The position numbers were made by a program, and so were the translations under genes. The notes under the pieces were generated by a model. The model was not told where the DNA came from. It did not search any database and saw only the letters and a program-made list of their open reading frames with translations. Positions 45,923 through 54,980 of a stretch of DNA of 64,000 nucleotides are shown one piece after another. Each line of letters opens with the position of its first letter. The first letter of the stretch is position 1. This DNA comes from Oceanobacillus alkalisoli (GTDB lineage: Bacteria > Bacillota > Bacilli > Bacillales > Amphibacillaceae), in the NCBI RefSeq assembly GCF_021556485.1, contig NZ_JAKGBW010000006.1, forward strand, positions 1 to 64,000. Direction: 5' to 3'.

Positions 45923-46498
45923 GTGAAAAAATTATTTGCTGTTTTAATATTTTGTGCTGTAGTCCTGCTAGCAGCGTGCGGCGAAGAGATAGAACCGAAT
46001 ATGGAAGGAGAAGTAGCGGACTTTAGCTTCACTACACAAGCTAACGAAACGTTAAGCCTTGACGATCTTAGAGGCGAGTGGTGGATTGCAGATTTTATCT
46101 TTACAAATTGTACGACTGTTTGTCTTCCAATGACAACCAATATGGCAGACTTACAATCTAAATTAAAGGAAGAGGATTTAGATGTTCAACTTGTTTCCTT
46201 TAGTGTCGACCCTGATTATGATAGTCCTGAAGTACTTATAGAGTATGCCAAAGAATATGATGCCGATTTCAGCAATTGGTCTTTTTTAACCGGATACGAC
46301 TTTGAAACGATTAAAGAATTATCCATGAATTCATTTCGATCTGTCGTCGAGCAAGCGGCTCCTGGCGATGATCAAGTGACCCACGGGACAAGCTTCTTTC
46401 TTGTTAACCCAGATGGCGAGATTATCAAAAGATATAGCGGAGTAGATAATAACGAGATGGATCTGATTGTCGAAGATCTCAGATTAGTTTTGAACTAA
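45923..46498 (+). CDS. SCO1/SenC-family copper chaperone lipoprotein
   Basis: A 191-residue lipoprotein. The signal FAVLIFCAVVLLAACGEE gives lipobox LAAC. The thioredoxin-like domain carries the Cu-binding pair FTNCTTVCLPM (CxxxC) near residue 70 and the ligand His in VTHGTSFFLV near residue 158. It delivers copper to cytochrome oxidase CuA or acts in thiol redox. GTG start with AAAGGAGA upstream. A paralogue is at 52518-53081. An R430 repeat begins 17 bp after its stop. Confidence 0.92.
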   Translation: MKKLFAVLIFCAVVLLAACGEEIEPNMEGEVADFSFTTQANETLSLDDLRGEWWIADFIFTNCTTVCLPMTTNMADLQSKLKEEDLDVQLVSFSVDPDYDSPEVLIEYAKEYDADFSNWSFLTGYDFETIKELSMNSFRSVVEQAAPGDDQVTHGTSFFLVNPDGEIIKRYSGVDNNEMDLIVEDLRLVLN

Positions 46499-46515
46499 TA
46501 ATGAAAAATATTCAT

Positions 46516-46950
46516 GGAACAAAGGCGCAAGCGCCCTTGCATGTTAAAAACGCGATCGTCTTCGCAACACCTGCACTAGCACATCCAGTAGTCGCAGCAA
46601 CGTACAAACTATGCCTCTCAGGAAGGGAGGTCGTTCGATGTTGCCCTAAGACGGGGCGAACTTAATCGAACTTCCCCTTTACTGGAATGAGATAACAGAA
46701 ACATGCCCCTTTAGGGGTAGACGTGAGTTGGGCGTTAGCCCGTTCTTAGTCGGCCTTCCCTTTTTCTTGAGTTGATGTTGACTTTCGGCGACTAAGCCTC
46801 ATACAAACCAAACGGCTAAGTCTTCTTTATCGATTGGAAGAGTGTGAAGTTTGGGACTGCGCATTGCTCGTCCCACCAAAAGATCTGCTAGTCGCTGGAC
46901 GCAGAGCGGACGTGGCTAGTGCTAGCAACTTTAGTTATCCACAGCATTTT
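46516..46950 (+). repeat. R430 interspersed repeat, copy b
   Basis: A copy of about 435 bp starting GAACAAAGGCGCAAGCGCC after the sco stop and ending at AGTTATCCACAGCATTTTTA. TTATCCACA is a perfect DnaA-box match within the right end. Confidence 0.85.
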
Positions 46951-46954
46951 TATT

Positions 46955-47011
46955 TTATAGTTTCCAAGCTACTAAAAGAAAAGCAGCGCTCATAATCAAT
47001 CTCTTTTTCAT
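46955..47011 (-). CDS. 18-residue hydrophobic peptide ORF, probably a truncated signal peptide
   Basis: ATG 47009-47011 is preceded by GGAGGT at ideal distance and encodes MKKRLIMSAAFLLVAWKL, then stops where R430 copy b begins. It looks like the signal sequence of a secreted protein whose body was lost when the repeat inserted. Confidence 0.4.
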   Translation of the reverse strand: MKKRLIMSAAFLLVAWKL

Positions 47012-47149
47012 ACGTATACCTCCATTTATGTCAATATCCGTATCGATCATATTCATTAAAACTTGCTTACCTCTATACAACCGCTATCCATTCTTATCGT
47101 ACTTACCCAATGTGAAAGAATGATGAAAACGGTGTATTTTCATAACGTG

Positions 47150-47380
47150 AAACTTCAATCCGTGAGGTTTTCGGGAGCACAGGAGGTGCTAGTATCAGCG
47201 TTGCGAAACGAATCGCGTTTCTAGTCGACGGTACTTACCCCACTGATTGCTGGTTGAACGAATCTGAGGTGTTAGCTCACGTTTCTTCCCACCTAACCTT
47301 TCTCGACATAACCTGAATTCTTGAGGAATGTTACGGACGGTTACAGCGGGACAAATTCGCTCAAGGCCTTCTAACAAGTT
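47150..47380 (-). repeat. Degenerate R430-related sequence
   Basis: On the plus strand AGGTGCTAGTATCAGCGTTG followed by CGAATCGCGTTTCTAG resembles the reverse complement of the R430 left part (GTGCTAGTGCAGGTGTTGCG, GATCGCGTTTTTAAC). The rest has diverged. No gene is seen. Confidence 0.5.
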
Positions 47381-47437
47381 AAAAAAAGAATAGCGAGCAA
47401 AATAAACCTGCTCATTGTTCCCTTTTGTTCCAATATT

Positions 47438-48772
47438 TTAAAATGTCTTCCTTGCCATTTGTTGAAGCGGATCCCATACCCCGTTATATGGAGGTGCATA
47501 ACTAAGGTCTAAATCAGCCAGTTGCTGGATCGTCATCTGATTGTAAAGCGCAGTGGCAAGTACATCGATACGTTTATCAACGCCCTCTTTACCGATAATC
47601 TGTCCTCCAAGCAGTTCATTCGTTTTGCCATGATACAGCAATTTCAGATGCAAGATTTCTCCGCCAGGATAATAGCCTGCATGCGAGTTTGCCTTCCTTG
47701 TCAGCACCTCATAGGGAATACGAAGTCTGCTTGCCTCTTTTTCGGTTATACCTGTACGACCTAACGTTAAACCAAAAAACTTAATGATGGATGTCCCGAC
47801 AATTCCTTTGAAAGGTAACGGATTCCCGGCCATATTGGCTCCGGCAATTCGGCCTTGTTTATTTGATGTCGTCCCGAGCGGAATATGGTCATCCAGCCGT
47901 TTCACGATATGGTACTGTGTCGCACAATCACCAGCAGCATAAATATGTTCAAGGTTGGTTTCCATATAAGCATTAACATGGATTGCTCCTTGCCTCGTCA
48001 TCTGAAGGTTTGTATTTTTTAAAAATCCCGTATTGGGTCTAACGCCCATTCCTAGTAAAACAAGATCTGTATGATGTGCTTGTTTGTCCGTGATCACCGT
48101 TTCAACCCGCTCGTCACCTGCAAATGCTTCAACCGATTCGCCAAGTACAAGCTGAATCCCATTTTCTCTAGCTTCTTCCTGAATCAGTTCAGCCATGTCT
48201 TGATCAAATATCGATGCAATTTGTTTACCGCGTTGGATAAGGGTGACTTCTTTCCCAAGGCTTCTGAAGCTCTCCGCTACTTCCAAACCAATGTAGCCAC
48301 CACCGACAATCGTAACGTGTTTTATATTCTCGTCTAAATCTTTCAGAATCGCTTCTGTATCGGTTATTGTTTTTAATGTATGGATCCCCTCCAGTTCCAT
48401 GCCCTTCCATTCCGGAACGAGTGGGTCGGAACCTGATGCGATCAGCAGCCGATCATAATTTAATTGAAAATCTTTGTTTGCTTTTGCATCCGTTCCATAA
48501 ACGATTTGTTGTTCGGCATCTATATTCGTTACCTCCGTATTCACTCGGGCATCGATCTTATACTTTTCCCTGAACGCTTCAGCGGTTCGTGCAACGACGG
48601 CTTCTACAGATGGAACGACACCACTTATAACATAAGGCAAACCGCACTGTCCGTATGAGTAGTCATCACCACGTTCAAGAACCGTCACCTGTGCCGAGTC
48701 ATCGGTGCGGATTATTTCCATTGCCGCACTCATACCAGCAGCGACACCTCCGATAATTACATAACGCAACAT
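47438..48772 (-). CDS. CoA-disulfide reductase-like FAD/NAD(P)-dependent oxidoreductase
   Basis: A 444-residue flavoenzyme. It starts MLRYVIIGGVAAGMSAAME with the FAD loop. The single redox Cys is in YGQCGLPYVISG near residue 43, as in CoA-disulfide reductases and NADH oxidases. The NAD loop is VTIVGGGYIGLEVAES near residue 155, and IYAAGDCATQY binds FAD. The C-terminal dimer domain includes AHAGYYPGGE and DLSYAPPYNGVWDPL, which carries the Tyr pair typical of CoA-disulfide reductases. Bacilli without glutathione use CoA or bacillithiol thiols, so a redox role fits. Confidence 0.88.
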   Translation of the reverse strand: MLRYVIIGGVAAGMSAAMEIIRTDDSAQVTVLERGDDYSYGQCGLPYVISGVVPSVEAVVARTAEAFREKYKIDARVNTEVTNIDAEQQIVYGTDAKANKDFQLNYDRLLIASGSDPLVPEWKGMELEGIHTLKTITDTEAILKDLDENIKHVTIVGGGYIGLEVAESFRSLGKEVTLIQRGKQIASIFDQDMAELIQEEARENGIQLVLGESVEAFAGDERVETVITDKQAHHTDLVLLGMGVRPNTGFLKNTNLQMTRQGAIHVNAYMETNLEHIYAAGDCATQYHIVKRLDDHIPLGTTSNKQGRIAGANMAGNPLPFKGIVGTSIIKFFGLTLGRTGITEKEASRLRIPYEVLTRKANSHAGYYPGGEILHLKLLYHGKTNELLGGQIIGKEGVDKRIDVLATALYNQMTIQQLADLDLSYAPPYNGVWDPLQQMARKTF

Positions 48773-49075
48773 AAACTCCTCCTATTAGTATCAAGATATC
48801 ATTATAGTAAGATAGTTTAACCACAAATGTACTCTTTTCACTCTTATCGTACGTATCTAATGTTAAAGAATGATGAAAGCAATAGCAATTTTCGCGGGAT
48901 TCTTCTCTCACCATTAGTAATATTTTAGTATTGCATAAATTTGACTGTGAAAATGTTATATTACCTACAAACTTGGGTATAATAAAGTTGATAGACATTA
49001 GAGTTATATAAGCGTATAATCTTAAATCGTACGTTGTTTTTTAAGTACATATATACATTTGAAGGGGGTACTATC
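48773..49075. other. Divergent intergenic region (promoters)
   Basis: About 300 bp between the divergent oxidoreductase and dehydrogenase operons. TTGGGTATAATA near 48970 is a candidate -10 for the plus-strand operon. No ORF, RNA motif or repeat is seen. Confidence 0.45.
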
Positions 49076-49843
49076 TTGGCTAATGAAAACGCTAATAATA
49101 AAAAAACAATGAATCGCAGGATATTTATGAAAAATGCTGGGATATTTACTGGTGGTATAGTAGGTGGATCTATCCTCGGAGGGATATTATCGAATCCGTT
49201 TCTAAAAGAAGAATCAGAGTCATCGCAGCCTGCAGTAGAATCAGCCGAGGATTTCCAAGAAGCGCGTATATTTTTTGACCGCTTTGAAGACTTTGTAATT
49301 CTAAGAGCTGCAGTAGAGCGTATCTATCCGGAAGATGACAATGGACCAGGGGCAGTTGCGCTAGGCGTGCCATATTTCATTGATAAGCAATTAGCAGGCT
49401 CATGGGGAACGAATGCGAAAGAGTATATGCAAAATCCATTTAAGGTCAATGGTGATTCTGAAGATGTGATGCGTTATGAAACACCACTAAACAGAGGGCA
49501 AATCATCATCGAAGGCCTGAGGAAAATTGATGCGGTAAGTGAAGAACAGTTCGGTGAAAATTTCGTTAACATCGACGGAGAGCAGCAAGACGAGATCTTA
49601 CAATCATTCGATAATGGAGAAGTTGAATTGACTGGTGTAAGTTCGCAGCAATTCTTTAGCATACTTCGAAAAATGACGATCGAAGGTGCCTTTGCCGATC
49701 CACTCTATGGCGGAAATAAAAACATGGATGGCTGGAGAATGGTAGAATATCCAGGTCCACGTCCAGGCTTCATCGATATTATTGAAGAAGAAGAATTTAT
49801 CAAAATGGATCCGCTCGGTTTGAAAGACTATCAACAATCATAA
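49076..49843 (+). CDS. Gluconate 2-dehydrogenase-type gamma subunit with Tat signal
   Basis: A 255-residue protein. The start is TTG 49076-49078 behind GAAGGGGG. The leader holds the twin-arginine motif NRRIFMKNAG followed by a hydrophobic stretch (GIFTGGIVGGSILGGIL). The body matches gluconate 2-dehydrogenase subunit 3 (RIYPEDDNGPGAVALGVPYFID, MTIEGAFADPLYGGNKNMDGW). It is thought to carry the signal-less GMC partner through the Tat pore as a complex. The GMC gene lies 27 bp downstream and tatA follows. Confidence 0.88.
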   Translation: MANENANNKKTMNRRIFMKNAGIFTGGIVGGSILGGILSNPFLKEESESSQPAVESAEDFQEARIFFDRFEDFVILRAAVERIYPEDDNGPGAVALGVPYFIDKQLAGSWGTNAKEYMQNPFKVNGDSEDVMRYETPLNRGQIIIEGLRKIDAVSEEQFGENFVNIDGEQQDEILQSFDNGEVELTGVSSQQFFSILRKMTIEGAFADPLYGGNKNMDGWRMVEYPGPRPGFIDIIEEEEFIKMDPLGLKDYQQS

Positions 49844-49870
49844 GCGTAAACAAAACAGGAGGAAGATTTC

Positions 49871-51619
49871 ATGGCAATAAAGCTGGATAAAGTAGATGTT
49901 GTAGTAGTTGGTACTGGTTGGTCAGGTGGTATTGTATCCGCCGAGCTTGCCAAAGCTGGCTATAAAGTTGTTGGACTGGAACGAGGAAAAGAAAAATCAG
50001 TCAATGACTATTTGGGAAGTAAAGATGAACTTAGATTTACACAGCGTTATGATATGATGCAGGATTTATCAAAGGAAACAATTACTTCTCGCAGTGAAAT
50101 GGACGAAGAAGCTCAGCCAGTCCGAACACAAGGTGAAATGATGGTTGGTAATGATGTAGGTGGAGGCAGTGCACACTGGGCAGGCTGTACGTTCCGTAAT
50201 AATCCATTTGACTTTGAAGTGTACAGTAAGACGGTTGAAAAATATGGGGAAGACAAGATTCCAGAGGGAATGACCTTGCAAGACTGGGGTATCACCTATG
50301 ATGAATTTGAAAAGTACTATGACCGCTTCGAAAAAACAGCTGGGACATCAGGAGAAGACGATCCATTAGCACCACCTCGTTCGAATCCTTACCCAAACCC
50401 GCCACTCAAAAGCTCGCCTGCAATCAACTTATTTAAAGAGGCAGCAGAGAATCTCGGATACCATCCATATATGATTCCCGCAGGTAATATGAGTGAAGCG
50501 TATGAAAACCCGGATGGAGAAAAACTGAGCCAATGTCAATTTTGTTCCTTCTGCTCGCATTACGGGTGTGATTTCGGAGCAAAATCGGATCCTGTCGTAA
50601 CTGTTATTCCGACAGCGCAAAAAACAGGGAACTACGAGCTTCGTCCTCATTCCTATGCCCGTCGTGTGGTACATAATGGTGAAAAAGCCACTGGTGTGAT
50701 ATATGTAGATATGAAAACGGGACTGGAATACGAACAGCCGGCAGATGTAGTCGTTTTAGGGGGATTCACCTTTACAAATACACGTTTATTACTACTCTCT
50801 GAAATTGGTAAACCTTATAATCCGGAAACAAGAGAAGGTGTAATTGGAAGAAACTTCGTCGGCCAATTCAATAATACGTTCCTTGGGGTTCGAGGCTTTT
50901 TCAATGACAAGAAATTCAATATGTACGGAGGAGCAGGTGCGCTTGGTGCAACATTAAGAGACTTTACTGTGGAACATATTGATATCGAGGGTAAAAACTT
51001 CTTGCATGGCGGACACCCAGAAATCAGACAGTATGGATTGGGACCAATTCAGAGTCTTGCTGTTCCAAGTGATACGCCTAGCTGGGGTGCCGAGTTCAAA
51101 AACAACTCTGTCAAATATGCAAACAGTATGCTGCATGTTTGGTTTGTACCAGGGGTTATGCCATGGTGGCACAACTATACAAGCTTAGATCCGACTTATA
51201 AAGATGCTTTTGGAGATCCGTTACTGCGTATAACAAATAAGTTAACGGACCAAGATATTAATATTGCGAAGTACGGCATCGAAGTAACTAAAAAGATTAT
51301 GGAAGAAATGGGCGCAGATATTATTGATGAAGATGAAGTGCCAGAAAAATTTGACCATATCTACAGCGGTGGGCATTATGCTGGTGGAGTAGCGATGGGT
51401 GCCGATCCGGAAACTTCTGCAGTCAATAATTACTTGCAAATGTGGGATATGGAAAACCTGTTTGTCACAGGCGGATCCGCGTTTCCACACTTCTCCGATT
51501 ATCACCCGACCGGAACAATCGGCGCTTTAGCTTATCGTGCTGCGGAAGGTGTAGAGGAATACCTCAAAAAAGGTGGATTACTTGCCGAAAAGAAAACGAA
51601 GACACATAAAATGGCTTAA
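49871..51619 (+). CDS. GMC-family FAD dehydrogenase, catalytic subunit
   Basis: A 582-residue GMC oxidoreductase. The FAD motif is VVVVGTGWSGGIVSAELAKAG at residues 10-30, and EMMVGNDVGGGSAHWAG near residue 95. A Cys-rich loop CQFCSFCSHYGCDFGAK near residue 225 could hold an Fe-S cluster, as in bacterial FAD-glucose dehydrogenases. The catalytic His region is HPTGTIGALAYRAAEGVEEYL. It has no signal peptide; export would depend on the gamma subunit. Substrate (gluconate or another polyol or sugar) is not shown. No cytochrome subunit gene follows. Confidence 0.9.
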   Translation: MAIKLDKVDVVVVGTGWSGGIVSAELAKAGYKVVGLERGKEKSVNDYLGSKDELRFTQRYDMMQDLSKETITSRSEMDEEAQPVRTQGEMMVGNDVGGGSAHWAGCTFRNNPFDFEVYSKTVEKYGEDKIPEGMTLQDWGITYDEFEKYYDRFEKTAGTSGEDDPLAPPRSNPYPNPPLKSSPAINLFKEAAENLGYHPYMIPAGNMSEAYENPDGEKLSQCQFCSFCSHYGCDFGAKSDPVVTVIPTAQKTGNYELRPHSYARRVVHNGEKATGVIYVDMKTGLEYEQPADVVVLGGFTFTNTRLLLLSEIGKPYNPETREGVIGRNFVGQFNNTFLGVRGFFNDKKFNMYGGAGALGATLRDFTVEHIDIEGKNFLHGGHPEIRQYGLGPIQSLAVPSDTPSWGAEFKNNSVKYANSMLHVWFVPGVMPWWHNYTSLDPTYKDAFGDPLLRITNKLTDQDINIAKYGIEVTKKIMEEMGADIIDEDEVPEKFDHIYSGGHYAGGVAMGADPETSAVNNYLQMWDMENLFVTGGSAFPHFSDYHPTGTIGALAYRAAEGVEEYLKKGGLLAEKKTKTHKMA

Positions 51620-51639
51620 AAGAAAAGTAGGTGAATATT

Positions 51640-51861
51640 ATGGGTATAGCTAATATTGGTATTCCAGGCTTGATTCTTATTGTTGTACTAGCTCTAATTA
51701 TTTTCGGTCCAAAGAAACTGCCTGAAATTGGAAAAGCAGCCGGAGAAACGCTCAAAGAGTTTAAAACCTCGGCTAACGAATTGGTGAGTGAAGACGAAAA
51801 GAAAGAGGAAGACACAAGCGACTTAGAAGTTAGGGAAGAAACATCGGATAAACAAGCTTAA
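51640..51861 (+). CDS. tatA: Sec-independent translocase subunit TatA
   Basis: A 73-residue TatA: short N-terminus, one transmembrane helix ([21 protein letters not shown]), the FGPKKLPE hinge, an amphipathic helix ([17 protein letters not shown]), and an acidic tail. The ATG at 51640 has a TAGGTGA site. Co-transcription with the Tat-signal subunit suggests a dedicated pore. No tatC is seen here, so TatC must be supplied from elsewhere. Confidence 0.95.
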   Translation: MGIANIGIPGLILIVVLALIIFGPKKLPEIGKAAGETLKEFKTSANELVSEDEKKEEDTSDLEVREETSDKQA

Positions 51862-51870
51862 TTACTTATT

Positions 51871-52292
51871 GAACAAAGGCGGAAGCGCCCTTGCAGGTTA
51901 AAAACGCGATCGTCTTCGCAACACCTGCACTAGCACATCCAGTAGTCGCAGCGACGTACAAACTGTGCCTCCCAGGATGAGAGGTAGTTCGATGTTGCCC
52001 CAGGAAGGGGCGAACTTAATCGAACCTCCTATTAGATAAAGGAAACATGTCCCTTTAGGGGGAGACATGAGTTGGGCTTTAGCCCGAATTTAAACGGCCC
52101 TCCTTTCGTTATGAGCCGATGTCGACTTTCACCACAAGGGTATAAGTGCGCCTAAGCCTCACAAAGACCGAACGGCTAAGTCTTCTTTATCGATTGGAGG
52201 AGTGTGAAGTTTGATAGTTGCTGGGCGCAGAGCGGACGTGGCTCGTGCCAGTAACTAATAGTTACTTACAGTATTTTAACTATTTATAGTCT
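51871..52292 (+). repeat. R430 interspersed repeat, copy c
   Basis: A copy of about 420 bp beginning GAACAAAGGCGGAAGCGCC 10 bp after the tatA stop. Blocks ACGCGATCGTCTTCGCAACAC, GGGGCGAACTTAATCGAAC and GTGTGAAGTTTG match copies a and b. PAL copy G is inserted at its right end. Confidence 0.85.
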
Positions 52293-52295
52293 CCT

Positions 52296-52407
52296 GAATG
52301 AATTTCATCATTACCAAAGTCGGCTTTGCCATCACCGTATGTAGTTGGGAACGAACCAACTCAACTACATATGGTGATGCATTAAATACGTATTATGAAA
52401 TTCATTA
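52296..52407. mobile_element. PAL element copy G
   Basis: A 112-bp copy flanked by a perfect 6-bp direct repeat TCTCCT (52290-52295, 52408-52413), located at the right end of R430 copy c. Confidence 0.9.
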
Positions 52408-52421
52408 TCTCCTATGTAATT

Positions 52422-52475
52422 AAAAAACTCCTTCGAATCACTCGTGCGAAACGTACACGATTCGGAGGTGTTTTT
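52422..52475. terminator. Bidirectional terminator between tatA operon and sco2
   Basis: AAAAAACTCCTTCGAATC pairs with GATTCGGAGGTGTTTTTAT; both flanks are A/T runs, so it can stop transcripts from both sides. Confidence 0.85.
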
Positions 52476-52517
52476 ATATAAAACAATGCAGTTAGGTCGG
52501 CTAAGACTATAATTTTT

Positions 52518-53081
52518 CTATAATACGGACTTTAAATCTTTAACAAGTTCGTCAAGCTCAACCGTGCTTGTTCCATCATATTTTTTTACAATGTTTCCCT
52601 TAGGATCAATCAAGTAAAATCCGACTCCATGAGCCCTTTGCCCAATAACTCCTTCTTCAAGTACAGCTTTAAATGTATGCTCCGATATTTCTTGAATCGT
52701 TTCAAAATCATAGCCAGTTAAAAAGCTCCATGTCTCTAAGTCTGCATCATACCCTGCGGCATATTCTTTCAATACTTCAGGTGTATCGTATGCTGGATCA
52801 ACACTAAAGGAAACAATTTGCGGACTTAGACCATCCTCTTTCAATTTCCCTTGTACTTCAGCCAGATTCGCTGTTGTTCTTGGACAAACCGTCCGACAAT
52901 TCGTGTACATGAAATTAGCTACCCACCACTCGTCTTGAAGTTCATCCGAATGTAACATTTTCCCGTCTTGTGTCACGAATTCAAAGTCCACCATCGGTTC
53001 AGACATATTTGTTTCTATATTGTCACCACAAGCAGCTAGGAAAATCATGATAAAAAGTAATAAAAATTTCCGGACTTTCAT
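52518..53081 (-). CDS. SCO1/SenC-family copper chaperone lipoprotein, second copy
   Basis: A 187-residue lipoprotein (KFLLLFIMIFLAACGDN; lipobox LAAC). It has CxxxC in YTNCRTVCPRTTANL and His in GQRAHGVGFYLID. It is closely similar to the Sco at 45923-46498 along its length, so this is a duplication. The CXXXC and His ligands are intact in both. It is encoded opposite to the Tat operon and converges on its terminator. Confidence 0.92.
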   Translation of the reverse strand: MKVRKFLLLFIMIFLAACGDNIETNMSEPMVDFEFVTQDGKMLHSDELQDEWWVANFMYTNCRTVCPRTTANLAEVQGKLKEDGLSPQIVSFSVDPAYDTPEVLKEYAAGYDADLETWSFLTGYDFETIQEISEHTFKAVLEEGVIGQRAHGVGFYLIDPKGNIVKKYDGTSTVELDELVKDLKSVL

Positions 53082-53133
53082 TCTTATTCCTCTTTTCTCC
53101 GTACAGTATATCGATAACTTTCTCCGTTATAAC

Positions 53134-53664
53134 TTACGCGATGAAAACTGCTCCATAGACAAGGGCTCCCAAAACAACAAATACAGGACTAACCCTAAAT
53201 CGCTCAAGGGCAAGAAAACTTAAAACTGCAATGATGATTGTATGATAAATTCCCGATGTCTCATAAGCATTCATGAAAAAGTTGAAGGTCATCACACCTA
53301 ACAAAACAGCAATGGTCGGGCGAATATATTGTGTCAATCGCTTCACTTTCGGGGAATCTTTAAACTTTAATAATAAGCCTAACAAAGCAATCATTAAAAT
53401 CATCGATGGTGCAACGGCTGCAAAGACACCGATAAAAGAGCCTAACACACCACCCATTTCATAACCGATATAGCCTGAAAGCTTTGTCGCAATCGGACCT
53501 GGCAAACCATTTCCCAATGCCACCATTTCACTAAATTCAGTTACCGTAAACCATTCATATTTATGAACCACTTCATGTTCCAATAATGGTATGGTCGCTG
53601 GCCCCCCACCATAGCCTAATATATTCGCGATAAAATTAGCTTTAAAAATTTCCCAATATATCAA
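53134..53664 (-). CDS. Chromate transporter, short CHR-domain subunit B
   Basis: A 176-residue membrane protein with one CHR domain: NILGYGGGPATIPLLEHEVV near residue 15 and LGNGLPGPIATKLSGYIGYE. In short-chain CHR systems two such subunits form the transporter. The start overlaps the previous gene's stop by 4 bp, as in ywrA/ywrB-type pairs. It expels chromate or a similar oxyanion (family knowledge). Confidence 0.88.
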   Translation of the reverse strand: MIYWEIFKANFIANILGYGGGPATIPLLEHEVVHKYEWFTVTEFSEMVALGNGLPGPIATKLSGYIGYEMGGVLGSFIGVFAAVAPSMILMIALLGLLLKFKDSPKVKRLTQYIRPTIAVLLGVMTFNFFMNAYETSGIYHTIIIAVLSFLALERFRVSPVFVVLGALVYGAVFIA

Positions 53665-54251
53665 TTCTCATCAACTCGCCTTTCTTTTTTTCCTCTGGAA
53701 AGCAATGCAGAAATAATGAGAACCAATATTAATATGGCTGGATGAATACCGAGCATTTCCATAACGACTAAACTGATGATTGTTAGCATAATGGTTGGCA
53801 GCCACCCCATTGTTCGCTGGGAGAACTTAATAAAATCCCAAGCCAACACACCAATCATCACACCAGCAACCGGAATAACAGCTTTCGTCATTCCTTGGAC
53901 CCATGGAAGATCTTTATAAGCGTTTAAAACTGTTAATAATAAGATCATTAAAACCAATGTCGGTAAAATTGTCGCAAGGAGTGCATTCAGCATCCCGCGC
54001 CATCGATCAATCCTCCAGCCGACATACCCGGCAATTTTCGTATTAACAGGCCCCGGCAACGTGTTGGCAAGTGCCAATACGTCTGCAAATTCTTCATCCG
54101 TCATCCATTTAAATTTCGTAACCACTTCCCTTTGCATCAGCGGAATGGCCGACAAGCCACCACCATAGCCGAGCATGCCCGCCCGAAAAAAAGCCATGAA
54201 AAGATCCTTCTGCCTCACCAACGTTACCACTTTCCTTCTATCTTTAAACAT
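53661..54251 (-). CDS. Chromate transporter, short CHR-domain subunit A
   Basis: A 196-residue homologue: MLGYGGGLSAIPLMQREVV near residue 28 and LALANTLPGPVNTKIAGYVGW near residue 70. It may start at this ATG or at the TTG at 54221 (MVRQKDLFMAFF), which has AAGGAAAG upstream. It is translationally coupled to subunit B. Confidence 0.88.
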   Translation of the reverse strand: MFKDRRKVVTLVRQKDLFMAFFRAGMLGYGGGLSAIPLMQREVVTKFKWMTDEEFADVLALANTLPGPVNTKIAGYVGWRIDRWRGMLNALLATILPTLVLMILLLTVLNAYKDLPWVQGMTKAVIPVAGVMIGVLAWDFIKFSQRTMGWLPTIMLTIISLVVMEMLGIHPAILILVLIISALLSRGKKERRVDEN

Positions 54252-54331
54252 TACAAATACTTTCCATTTGATCGTAACAAATATTGAACATTTTTACGAA
54301 TTTGATTGAAGCTTTATTTTCTTATCACTAT

Positions 54332-54447
54332 TAATGAATTTCATAATACGTATTTAATGCATCACCATCCATATGTAGTTGAGTTGGCTCGTTCCCAACT
54401 ACATATGGTGATGAAAAAGCCGACTTTGGTAATTATGAAATTCATTC
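54332..54447. mobile_element. PAL element copy H
   Basis: A 116-bp copy. Flanks are CTAT (54328-54331) and GTAT (54448-54451), a three-of-four match. Confidence 0.85.
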
Positions 54448-54711
54448 GTATGTGCAAAGAAATAAAAAAATGAGACCCTGTTTTTATACTATATCTCTTC
54501 TATTTCTCCTTTTCCTCTTGTGGTATTTTGTGGCTACCCTTTTCATTTTTGCTTATTTTATCTACTCTAGGTGCGTTGACAGAGCTTGCCTCCTGCTTTT
54601 TTACTGCTAAAAATACAAAAAGAGTCCGAATAACAGCTAAGTTATCGGACTTCAATAAGCTTTAAATAAAAAATAAATGGTAACCAATCATCAAAAAGTC
54701 AGGTGCTCTTA

Positions 54712-54791
54712 TTACCAGCTTGCTTTTTTCACGCCTGGCACTTGCCCTTTATGCGCATACTCTCTAAAAGCGATAACGCTCTCGGTTCCCC
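54712..54791 (-). pseudogene. C-terminal remnant of ribosomal protein S14
   Basis: The minus strand reads [19 protein letters not shown] then [18 protein letters not shown] is the universal S14 C-terminus. Only about 25 codons remain and nothing upstream extends it; a full rpsN must be elsewhere. Confidence 0.75.
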
Positions 54792-54980
54792 ATCGGAATA
54801 CTGCTACGTAAATCTCCACTTAAATAGGGAACTCCTGCTAAACAGAAAGTTCCCTTTTATGATTCATGGATTAAAGGTACACCAAAACAAAGCTGGCTGT
54901 GTAAAAATTACTAGTTTCAAGTACGTTGGTACATAACAGGCACACAGTTGATTTCAAGATGAATCAATGCCCATAAACTC
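54792..54980. other. Intergenic region with small hairpin
   Basis: AGGGAACT and AGTTCCCT (about 54825-54858) form a hairpin followed by TTTATG on the plus strand. It could terminate cwlJ transcription on the other strand. No gene is visible. Confidence 0.4.

Noticed and set aside
51871-52292. Known OLE RNA or other large non-coding RNA class for R430
   Set aside because: Length and conserved blocks do not match what I know of those classes; a covariance search would be decisive.
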